Below are positions 1-5,020 of a stretch of 5,914 nucleotides of DNA, piece by piece. This DNA is from Bacteroidota bacterium (lineage in GTDB: Bacteria > Bacteroidota > Bacteroidia > Chitinophagales > Chitinophagaceae): NCBI GenBank assembly GCA_028876035.1, contig JAGWTK010000260.1, positions 1-5,914 on the forward strand, given 5' to 3'. Numbering within the stretch: the first letter of the stretch is position 1; each line of letters starts with the position of its first letter. Position numbers and translations under genes: made by a program. The notes below the pieces were generated by a model. It saw only the letters and a program-made list of their open reading frames with translations, was not told where the DNA came from and searched no databases.

Positions 1-975
1 ACCAACTATAGTATTATTTTGTATGGAGAGAGCGGAACCGGTAAAGAAGTAATGGCCAAGACCATTCACATGGCAAGTGCGCGCCGGGACAAACCTTTTG
101 TAGCACTCGATTGCGGTACTTTATCAAAGGAACTGGTGGGTAGTGAATTGTTTGGCCATGTGAAAGGGTCTTTTACCGGAGCACTGGGTGACAAAGAAGG
201 CTTGTTTGAAGTGGCCAACGGCGGAACACTTTTCCTGGATGAAGTGGCCAACCTTTCCCTTGACATACAGGCTACGCTGCTGAGGGTGATTCAGGAGCGG
301 AAGTTCAAACGCGTTGGCGGTAACAAGGAAATTTATGCAGATGTGCGCATCCTGGTGGCATCCAATGAAAATCTGCAGGACGCTTACCGTAAAGGAAAAT
401 TCCGGGAAGACCTTTATCACCGCTTTAATGAGTTCTCGGTAAATATTCCACCACTGCGTGAGCGGAAAGAAGATATTCCGCTGTTTGCTAACTTTTTCCT
501 GCGCAAATCCTGCGCGGAACTGAATAAGGATATTCCGGGTTTCGAAGATGAAGTGATGAATATGTTTATTCATTATAGCTGGCCGGGTAACCTTCGTGAG
601 TTCCGGAATGTGATTCGCCGGGCCGCCTTGTTAACGAACGAGGGCCGTATCGGCAGTAAGGTATTGCCCTGGGAAATGACACAACAGAATCCACTCAAAG
701 ATGAGAATTTCCAGCAGCCGGCTTATCAGGCACCTCCTGTTCAGGAAACGGCCCTCGGTGCACCATTGCCCGCAACTGCTCCACCTACGCCCGTAGTGCG
801 CCAGCCATTCGACCTGAAAAATGCTGCTTCGCAGGCCGAATATGAAACCATCATGAATGTGCTTAAGCAGGTAAATTTCAATAAGTCAAAAGCAGCTGAC
901 TTACTGAAGATCGATCGGAAAACATTGTACAATAAATTGAAAGTGTACGAATCCCTGCAGCACAATGGGGAGTAG
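1..975 (+). CDS. Sigma-54-dependent transcriptional activator (NtrC/Fis family), 5'-truncated by the window edge
   Basis: This is an AAA+ ATPase that remodels sigma-54 RNA polymerase at -24/-12 promoters. The reading frame is open from base 1, and the residues before the first possible start (TNYSIIL) already belong to the conserved strand leading into Walker A. The true start, and any receiver or sensor domain, therefore lie upstream of the window. Visible in order: Walker A GESGTGKE (nt 25-48), the sigma-54 contact loop as GSFTGA (166-183, usually GAFTGA), Walker B GGTLFLDE (ending at 243), a sensor I region VRILVASNENL, arginine-finger segment FREDLYHR (400-423), PPLRER, and sensor II WPGNLRE (580-600). 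A Pro/Ala/Gln-rich linker (about 670-815) leads to a C-terminal Fis-type helix-turn-helix (about 841-950, with NKSKAADLL and RKTLYNKL). All catalytic motifs are intact, so the protein is probably active. Its target promoters are unknown; I found no convincing -24/-12 site in the window. It ends in TAG followed by a terminator. Confidence 0.95.
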   Translation, partial: TNYSIILYGESGTGKEVMAKTIHMASARRDKPFVALDCGTLSKELVGSELFGHVKGSFTGALGDKEGLFEVANGGTLFLDEVANLSLDIQATLLRVIQERKFKRVGGNKEIYADVRILVASNENLQDAYRKGKFREDLYHRFNEFSVNIPPLRERKEDIPLFANFFLRKSCAELNKDIPGFEDEVMNMFIHYSWPGNLREFRNVIRRAALLTNEGRIGSKVLPWEMTQQNPLKDENFQQPAYQAPPVQETALGAPLPATAPPTPVVRQPFDLKNAASQAEYETIMNVLKQVNFNKSKAADLLKIDRKTLYNKLKVYESLQHNGE

Positions 976-1005
976 TATCTACACTGGTTCACAATAAATC
1001 GTTTC

Positions 1006-1032
1006 AAAGCCGCCTTTACGGGCGGCTTTTTT
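1006..1032 (+). terminator. Rho-independent terminator of the sigma-54 activator gene
   Basis: A perfect 9-bp stem (AAAGCCGCC at 1006-1014 with GGCGGCTTT at 1021-1029) encloses a 6-nt loop, and the T-run extends to 1032. It begins 31 nt after the activator's stop codon. The GC-rich stem core and U-tract are those of an intrinsic terminator. This separates the activator from the small gene at 1108, which must therefore have its own promoter. Confidence 0.93.
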
Positions 1033-1107
1033 GATGTTGCAGGCAGGGTACAGGCTTTGCAATGTATCATTGAAACAAACTCAAAATGTATGGAAAAGCC
1101 AGGCGTA

Positions 1108-1431
1108 ATGACTACCCTTAGTACGGTTATGGAAAAACTGCGGCTCAAACGGCAGGACAATGAATTTAAAATGACTCCAGAAGGATTCGGCATAGGCAAC
1201 GGAAAATTTTACCAGCCCGAGGAGCTCACCATCATACGCACCTATCGGTTCGAAGGTGAATCCGACCCGGCTGATGCCATCATCCTGTATTTACTGGAGT
1301 CAAAAGATGGTTTGATTGGCTACAGCATGGATGCCTACGGTGCCTACAGCAATCATGAAAATGATGGTTATGATGATTTCATTCGAAAAATTAAGGTGGA
1401 AGACAGGGACGAGCAGTTGATTTTTGAATAA
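1108..1431 (+). CDS. Small conserved hypothetical protein (107 aa)
   Basis: A small soluble protein with no signal peptide or membrane segment. I recognise the sequence type: the core (residues about 31-82, with GKFY.PEELTIIRTYRFEG, ESDPAD, and DGLIGYSMDAYGAYSN) resembles small Bacteroidota proteins that I recall being labelled phosphoribosylpyrophosphate synthetase in databases. No PRPP-binding loop or synthetase fold is visible, and at 107 residues it is far shorter than a real PRPP synthetase, so that name should not be transferred. It is acidic, and its C-terminus is rich in Asp and Glu. Its function is unknown. I chose ATG 1108 because the preceding in-frame residues look non-conserved. 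ATG 1090 (113 aa) and ATG 1129 (100 aa) are alternatives, and none has a clear Shine-Dalgarno sequence. Its stop is followed within 2 nt by a heptamer repeat array. Confidence 0.85.
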   Translation: MTTLSTVMEKLRLKRQDNEFKMTPEGFGIGNGKFYQPEELTIIRTYRFEGESDPADAIILYLLESKDGLIGYSMDAYGAYSNHENDGYDDFIRKIKVEDRDEQLIFE

Positions 1432-1433
1432 AT

Positions 1434-1468
1434 TGTTTGAAGTGTAAGGTCTAAAGTTTAAGGTCCGC
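1434..1468 (+). repeat. Degenerate heptamer array, family A (left arm)
   Basis: Five consecutive 7-bp units start 2 nt after the stop codon of the upstream gene. The consensus is about AGTYTAA (for example AGTGTAA at 1441-1447 and GGTCTAA at 1448-1454). The period is exact over 35 bp, with substitutions but no indels. The same word family appears inverted at 1502-1529, on the minus strand at 2339-2366, and in looser form at 4809-4844. This is read directly from the sequence; no function is known to me. Confidence 0.75.
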
Positions 1469-1517
1469 TCCACTTGTAAAAGGCATGTACAATAAGGAAC
1501 ATTAAACTTTAGACCTT
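1446..1517. repeat. Perfect 16-bp inverted repeat with 40-bp spacer
   Basis: AAGGTCTAAAGTTTAA at 1446-1461 is matched by its exact reverse complement at 1502-1517, with a partial extension outward through mismatches. It lies between the small conserved gene and the secreted-protein gene. It is formed by two oppositely oriented heptamer arrays rather than by a stand-alone hairpin. In RNA it would give a 16-bp, mostly A-U stem. Confidence 0.9.
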
Positions 1518-1529
1518 GGACTTTCGACT
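1502..1529 (-). repeat. Degenerate heptamer array, family A (right arm, inverted)
   Basis: Four exact-period 7-bp units read on the plus strand with consensus TTNGACT (for example TTGGACT at 1516-1522 and TTCGACT at 1523-1529). These are the reverse complement of family A. A further degenerate CGATCGA stretch follows up to about 1537. The 16 bases at 1502-1517 are a perfect inverted copy of 1446-1461, so the two arrays could form a long AT-rich hairpin with a 40-nt loop. No T-run follows, so I do not call it a terminator. Confidence 0.75.
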
Positions 1530-1642
1530 TCGATCGACGTTTCAACATGGAAAGAAAATGCGCCATCCTGACTGATGAGATGTTTTCGGGTAGTACCTTT
1601 AATCGGCGGATATTCTTCCGAAGTATTGAACCCTCTCGTGTT

Positions 1643-2044
1643 ATGTACGCAAAACCCACTTTCCTGCTGGTGATTGTTTGCCTGCTTGGCCTTGCCAGTT
1701 TTGCCGGCTCCGGCGATAAACAGAAAAAGGACATAGGCGAATTATTAGTAACTGTGTTTGCAGGGGAAACCGGGAAGCCCTTGAAAGAAGTGAGTGTATT
1801 GGTGTACAGCAGCACCCGGCTGGAGAAAACCATCAGCACCAATATGAATGGTAGTTTTAGTTTCACCGATTTAAAGCCCGGACTATACAAACTCGTTTTC
1901 CGAAAAGAAGGTTTTATTAAAGTGGTACGTGATAAAGTATTGCTGAAGGCCAACGAGGATTTCCAGTTAACCATTCAGATGTATGGCCAGGAAGATGTAT
2001 TTGATATGATGCCTTCGCCGTTGCGGTTCACTACCCCCTTGTGA
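1643..2044 (+). CDS. Secreted carboxypeptidase-regulatory-like (CarboxypepD_reg) domain protein, 133 aa
   Basis: A small exported protein made of one beta-sandwich domain of the carboxypeptidase-regulatory-like/SusC N-terminal type. The frame is open from 1547, but the ATG at 1643 gives a textbook signal peptide: Lys4, a hydrophobic core at residues 6-18 (FLLVIVCLLGLAS), and a likely signal peptidase I site after SFA (residue 21). The 32 residues upstream are polar and unlike a leader, so 1643 is preferred. The only Cys (13) lies inside the hydrophobic core and is not a lipobox. After a Lys-rich stretch, residues 34-114 show the family pattern: LLVTVFAGETGKPLKEVSV, then STNMNGSFSFTDLKPGLYKL, then KEGF. 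This is the fold found at the N-terminus of TonB-dependent receptors, but no barrel, plug or enzyme domain follows, and the protein ends about 19 residues after the domain. It probably acts in the periplasm or at the surface; ligand and role are unknown. Confidence 0.85.
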   Translation: MYAKPTFLLVIVCLLGLASFAGSGDKQKKDIGELLVTVFAGETGKPLKEVSVLVYSSTRLEKTISTNMNGSFSFTDLKPGLYKLVFRKEGFIKVVRDKVLLKANEDFQLTIQMYGQEDVFDMMPSPLRFTTPL

Positions 2045-2077
2045 CTTGGAGCAATCGCTGATGTTGGTTTAATGAAG

Positions 2078-2155
2078 CCGAATGTGTCGGGTTATTGAAA
2101 TATAAGATATAAGGTATGGTGATATAAGATATCGGAGCACACTCACCGAATGTGT
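2078..2155. repeat. 10-bp direct repeat CCGAATGTGT flanking the ATATAAG array
   Basis: CCGAATGTGT occurs at 2078-2087 and again, identically, at 2146-2155, leaving 58 bp between that include the heptamer array at 2100-2135. The spacing and identity resemble a target-site duplication around a small insert, but no terminal inverted repeats are visible inside it, so this is only a description. Confidence 0.6.
2100..2135. repeat. Degenerate heptamer array, ATATAAG family
   Basis: Two perfect tandem ATATAAG units (2100-2106 and 2107-2113) are followed by a degenerate 8-bp unit (2114-2121), a further ATATAAG (2122-2128) and ATATCGG (2129-2135). The period is seven with one single-base slip. Confidence 0.75.
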
Positions 2156-2183
2156 TCAATCCGGATACTATGTTGCAAAGCCT

Positions 2184-2224
2184 TCTTTATTTCTTGATTT
2201 TTTAGATTTTTTGATTTCGGGATC
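2184..2224. repeat. Degenerate octamer array, TTTTGATT family
   Basis: Five units of 8 bp (one of 9 bp), each ending in ATT or ATC: 2184-2191, TCTTGATT at 2192-2199, 2200-2208, TTTTGATT at 2209-2216, and 2217-2224. Read on the minus strand this is AATCAAAA, the same word family as the array at 4922-4961, so the family is present in two gaps in opposite orientations. Confidence 0.7.
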
Positions 2225-2270
2225 GGGCAACTGTGAAACGTTGGCGGAATGGCAGCGGTTTCAGTTGGAA

Positions 2271-2305
2271 GAACTAAGAACAATTAACCAGGAACCAGGA
2301 ACACA
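2271..2305. repeat. Degenerate heptamer array, GAACYAR family
   Basis: Five exact-period 7-bp units with consensus GAACYAR: GAACTAA at 2271-2277, then 2278-2284, TAACCAG at 2285-2291, GAACCAG at 2292-2298, and 2299-2305. The core AAC is kept in all five units and there are no indels. On the minus strand, the sense of the natB-like gene just upstream, the word reads YTRGTTC. Confidence 0.78.
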
Positions 2306-2338
2306 TCCTACGAAGCAAAGACCAACCAATAGGGATGG

Positions 2339-2366
2339 ATCGACTAAACACTATCGACTCAGGACT
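2339..2366 (-). repeat. Heptamer array at the natB-like stop codon (family A, AGTCNNN)
   Basis: Four exact 7-bp units: on the plus strand ATCGACT (2339-2345), 2346-2352, ATCGACT (2353-2359) and CAGGACT (2360-2366). In the sense of the natB-like gene the word is AGTCNNN. The first unit overlaps the last codons and the TGA of that gene (2359-2361), and the array continues directly downstream. The shared AGTC/GACT core links it to the arrays at 1434-1529. Confidence 0.7.
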
Positions 2367-3693
2367 TCCGGAACGCCCACTTCCACATTTCTTTCCAGGT
2401 TACTTTCTTGCCATACAGCAATATTCCCGTGCGGTAGATTTTGGCGCTGAGCCAGGTTGTACCGAGAAAACCTAGTATCAGCAGGATCATGCTCGATGCA
2501 AGCTGCCAGTAGGGTACCGTTCCGGGCACACCAAAGGGAATCCTGGCCATCATTACAATCGGGGAGAAGAAGGGAATAATGCTGCTCCAGGTAGCGAGCG
2601 AACTATCGGGGTGTGTGATGGCATTGATCATGATAACGATGGCAAGTATGATCGGCATGGTGACCGGGAACATCAGGCTTTGGGCATCCTGCGGATCTTC
2701 ATTAACCGAACTGCCTACTGCGGCAAACAAGGCTGCGTAGAAGAGGTAGCCAAACAGGAAATAGAACACAAAGCAGATGGTGATGAGCAGCCAGTTTACG
2801 GATGACAGCTCATGCGATATTTTTCCCAGCGCCATCATTGCTTCACTGCCCTGCATGCTCATCTGCATGCCTGGTACGCCTTTGTTCACTTCGTTTACCT
2901 GCATCATCACGTCGTGCGGAATAAACGCACCGATAATTGAAGAGAAAACCGTGATGAGTATTATCCACATAAAGAATTGTGTGAGGCCTACAGCGCCAAT
3001 CCCGATGATTTTTCCCATCATCAGGTCAAAGGGCTTTACGGAGGAAATGATGACCTCAGCAATGCGGTTGGTTTTTTCTTCCATTACTCCCCGCATTACC
3101 ATCGCGCCATAAATAAACAAAGTAATATAAATGAGGAAGCTCGCGCCGTATCCAACAATATAAGCAACCACTGAACTTCCATTGCGGTCGTTGTTGCCAG
3201 CGCCCAATCGCTTTTCTTCGAGCTGAAGCTGGTGTGCCTGCTCACGTATGCTGTCAATATTCTCATTGTTTACATGGAACTGCGCCATCAGCATATTGTT
3301 CTCGACGCCCTTGCGAATGCGATCTTCAATCGCGTTCACAGCACTTACGGGCAAACTTTTTTTAGAGTACAGCCGCCAGTTATTACTCTGGTTGATGCCC
3401 TGGTGCGGTGCCACTAACAGTGCCGTATAACCGGATTTATCATAGTTCAGGGAATCAACCGTAGGGTTAAGCCGTAACTGGACTGCTTTGATGCTGTCTG
3501 TTGCTTTGGTAAATACACCACTATTATCAAGGATGGCAATTTTTTCCTTGTCCGTGTTTTTCACCGTAATGAAAACAATGATCCCGATAAGCCCGGCGAA
3601 AAGCAGGGGGGTAAGAAAAGTAGATAGAATAAAAGTCTTGTTCTTGACCCTCGTCAGGTATTCTCTTTTTATAACCAGCCAAATTTTACTCAT
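2359..3693 (-). CDS. NatB/YhaP-type ABC-2 transporter permease (444 aa)
   Basis: Membrane subunit of an ABC-2 exporter, pairing with the ATPase encoded just upstream. Residues 1-20 are a basic cytoplasmic start (KIWLVIKREYLTRVKNKTF). TM1 (about 22-44) is followed by a large extracytoplasmic domain (about 46-172). Further hydrophobic segments lie at about 174-199, 230-257, 300-326, 342-360 and 397-416, with a weaker one near 370-385. The family hallmarks are a cytoplasmic segment MEEKTNRIAEVIISSVKPFDLMMGKIIG between TM2 and TM3 (split here: EEKTNRI at 205-211 and SSVKPFDLMMGK at 217-228), and NEDPQDAQSL (331-340) before a Pro-containing helix. The loop between TM3 and TM4 (263-287) is Met-rich. 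The start ATG lies 29 bp after the ATPase stop codon, with no Shine-Dalgarno sequence. NatAB of Bacillus exports Na+, but homologues have varied substrates, so none is assigned here. Confidence 0.9.
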   Translation of the reverse strand: MSKIWLVIKREYLTRVKNKTFILSTFLTPLLFAGLIGIIVFITVKNTDKEKIAILDNSGVFTKATDSIKAVQLRLNPTVDSLNYDKSGYTALLVAPHQGINQSNNWRLYSKKSLPVSAVNAIEDRIRKGVENNMLMAQFHVNNENIDSIREQAHQLQLEEKRLGAGNNDRNGSSVVAYIVGYGASFLIYITLFIYGAMVMRGVMEEKTNRIAEVIISSVKPFDLMMGKIIGIGAVGLTQFFMWIILITVFSSIIGAFIPHDVMMQVNEVNKGVPGMQMSMQGSEAMMALGKISHELSSVNWLLITICFVFYFLFGYLFYAALFAAVGSSVNEDPQDAQSLMFPVTMPIILAIVIMINAITHPDSSLATWSSIIPFFSPIVMMARIPFGVPGTVPYWQLASSMILLILGFLGTTWLSAKIYRTGILLYGKKVTWKEMWKWAFRKS

Positions 3694-3722
3694 GGCGAAA
3701 GCGCTTTTGGTATTCGTTCGGT

Positions 3723-4661
3723 CTAGGAAACAACGGTTTGAAACTGGCGGGTGACAGCAGCACTGCCTTCCACCAGGCGGATAAATATATCATTCAGCGA
3801 GGGCAGGATTTCATGGAACTCCCGCACCGGTAATTGTTGGCGGATAAAAAACTCCAGTACATCGTTGGTAGAGTAGCCTTCCCTTATTTTAACCATCAGC
3901 CCGTTGTTTTCTTCATGGCTCACTACGTCAAAAGTCTGGCTGTTCACAGAAGGAGGCGTTTTGGCAAGACCGATAAAGAATTTGTTTTCCTTGTACTGTT
4001 GTTTCACCTGGTTCACGGTGCCGTCGAGTATCTTTTCGCCCTTGTTCACAAGAATGATCTGATCACAGATTTCTTCCACCTGTTCCATCCGGTGCGTACT
4101 GAAAATGATGGTACAACCGCTTCTTGCGAGCTGGTAGATCTCTTCTTTGATCAGGTTGCTGTTCACGGGGTCCAGCCCGCTGAACGGCTCGTCGAGGATA
4201 ATGAGCTTTGGTTCGTGTAAGACGGTTATAACGAACTGGAGTTTCTGTCCCATCCCCTTGCTCAGGTCTTCAATTTTCTTGTTCCACCAGGTTTGCATTT
4301 CAAACTTGGTAAACCAGTGTTTGATCTTCTTATACGCCATAGGACGGCTCAGGCCTTTTAATTGTGCCAGGTACATGGCCTGTTCGCCGATTTTCATCTT
4401 CTTGTAAAGTCCTCTTTCCTCGGGCATGTAGCCAATGCGCAGCGCATCTGCGGCGGGATCGAATTTTTTTCCTTCAAACAGGATTTCGCCTTCGTCCGGG
4501 AAGAAGATGCCGGTGATCATGCGCAGCAGGGTCGTTTTACCGGCGCCATTCGGACCGAGCAATCCAAAGATGGTCCCGGGTTCGATGGAAAAGCTGATAT
4601 CATCTACCGCCTTTTGGGTGGCATAGTATTTCTTCAGGTTTTTGACCTCCAGGAGTGGCAT
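3723..4661 (-). CDS. NatA/YhaQ-type ABC transporter ATP-binding protein (312 aa)
   Basis: Cytoplasmic ATPase that drives the permease encoded 29 bp downstream. Visible motifs: aromatic A-loop region YY (12-13), Walker A GPNGAGKTT (36-44), Q-loop region IGYMPEERGLY (76-86) in which Glu replaces the usual Gln, ABC signature LSKGMGQK (133-140), Walker B LIILDEP (153-159) with catalytic Glu158, D-loop SGLD (161-164), and H-loop His190 (STHRMEQ). The Glu in the Q-loop and the LSKG signature are typical of the YhaQ/NatA branch, so I read them as subfamily traits, not damage. A C-terminal regulatory domain of about 90 residues (from about 220) follows, as in that branch. It ends in TAG, with the permease as the next gene, so the two probably form one operon. 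A Bacteroidota-type promoter lies immediately upstream. Confidence 0.94.
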   Translation of the reverse strand: MPLLEVKNLKKYYATQKAVDDISFSIEPGTIFGLLGPNGAGKTTLLRMITGIFFPDEGEILFEGKKFDPAADALRIGYMPEERGLYKKMKIGEQAMYLAQLKGLSRPMAYKKIKHWFTKFEMQTWWNKKIEDLSKGMGQKLQFVITVLHEPKLIILDEPFSGLDPVNSNLIKEEIYQLARSGCTIIFSTHRMEQVEEICDQIILVNKGEKILDGTVNQVKQQYKENKFFIGLAKTPPSVNSQTFDVVSHEENNGLMVKIREGYSTNDVLEFFIRQQLPVREFHEILPSLNDIFIRLVEGSAAVTRQFQTVVS

Positions 4662-4674
4662 GGTAATTTTTTTT

Positions 4675-4706
4675 CAAAAGTAATCCAGGGACGGGCAGGG
4701 CATAAA
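4675..4706 (-). promoter_or_regulatory. Bacteroidota-type -33/-7 promoter for the natAB-like operon
   Basis: On the minus strand, TACTTTTG (4682-4675) matches the -7 consensus TAnnTTTG exactly. It is preceded at a 20-nt spacing by TTTA (4706-4703), one base off the -33 TTTG. The -7 box ends 13 nt before the ATG at 4661, so transcription would start within roughly 10 nt of the start codon, giving a very short A-rich leader with no Shine-Dalgarno sequence. The motif match is seen directly; use in vivo is inferred. Confidence 0.65.
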
Positions 4707-4752
4707 CAGATGAGGCTGCCCAGGATAAGACGAATTCAGCCCCTGTTTATTA

Positions 4753-4783
4753 CAAATAGATGCGGAATTTTTTATTGTGCAAA
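4753..4783 (-). promoter_or_regulatory. Possible second -33/-7 promoter upstream of the natAB-like operon
   Basis: On the minus strand TTTG (4783-4780), a 19-nt spacer and TCTATTTG (4760-4753) match the Bacteroidota promoter pattern with one mismatch in the -7 box. It would add a leader of about 90 nt ahead of the natA-like start. It is weaker than the proximal candidate and could be chance in AT-rich DNA. Confidence 0.35.
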
Positions 4784-4808
4784 TGGGGGGCTATTCGTAA
4801 CCCCAGGT

Positions 4809-4844
4809 TTTTAAGAGTTTAAGGTTTAATAGTTTGAAGTTCTC
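4809..4844. repeat. Loose heptamer array, RGTTTAA (family A-like)
   Basis: Units AGTTTAA (4816-4822) and GGTTTAA (4823-4829), then AGTTTGA (4831-4837, after a 1-base slip) and 4838-4844, preceded by a degenerate TTTTAAG (4809-4815). The words closely match AGTTTAA and GGTCTAA of the array at 1434-1468, so I place it in the same family. Confidence 0.62.
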
Positions 4845-4921
4845 TCTGTGCGGCCTGCAGTACGGGTTTTAACATTCCGCTCTTTAGGTGCCGAAAACAT
4901 GAAGTTCGCGGAGGAATAGCA

Positions 4922-4961
4922 AATCCAGCAATCGAAAAATCAATAAATCCAAAAATCTTCG
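4922..4961. repeat. Octamer array, AATCNAAA family (five exact-period units)
   Basis: Five 8-bp units in perfect phase, each opening with AATC: 4922-4929, AATCGAAA at 4930-4937, 4938-4945, AATCCAAA at 4946-4953, and 4954-4961. The second half of the unit is variable and A-rich. The reverse complement of this word forms the array at 2184-2224. Confidence 0.82.
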
Positions 4962-5020
4962 CAGCGTATGCACACTAATTGACAAAAAACATTGTATGTC
5001 CAGACAGAACATGCGGTGTA

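Larger units (their letters stand above)
2045..2358. other. Convergent intergenic region made largely of repeat arrays
   Basis: A 314-bp gap between the 3' ends of the secreted-protein gene (+) and the natB-like gene (-). I find no credible gene: the plus-strand frame from 2211 into the natB-like gene is a compositional shadow with no recognisable protein. In order it holds a 10-bp direct repeat (2078-2087 and 2146-2155) around an ATATAAG heptamer array, an octamer array, a GAACYAR heptamer array, and an AGTCNNN array on the minus strand that runs to the natB-like stop. No intrinsic terminator with a U-tract is evident for either gene. Confidence 0.7.

Noticed and set aside
1591..1603. TACCTTTA as a -7 box for the secreted-protein gene
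   Set aside because: It has one mismatch to TAnnTTTG and no TTTG or TTG at the required spacing upstream.
1547..1642. N-terminal extension of the secreted protein from ATG 1547
   Set aside because: The 32 extra residues are polar and would bury the clear signal peptide that starts at 1643.
1300..1974. Minus-strand open frame of 224 codons spanning two plus-strand genes and the repeats between them
   Set aside because: It overlaps two better supported genes, and the protein is low-complexity with no family resemblance; part of it is translated heptamer repeat.
2135..2157. Possible terminator hairpin GAGCACA/TGTGTTC with a 9-nt loop
   Set aside because: The 7-bp stem includes a wobble pair and no T-run follows on either strand.
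2211..2450. Plus-strand frame of 79 codons in the convergent gap
   Set aside because: It consists of repeat arrays and antisense of the natB-like 3' end, with no start context or domain.
2496..2508. Possible sigma-54 -24/-12 promoter (minus strand TGGCAGCTTGCA)
   Set aside because: The GG to GC spacing is too short for sigma-54, and it lies inside the natB-like coding sequence.
3698..3707. AAAGCGCTTT palindrome in the natA-natB junction
   Set aside because: It is only 10 bp with no loop or T-run, sits inside a co-directional operon, and is likely chance.
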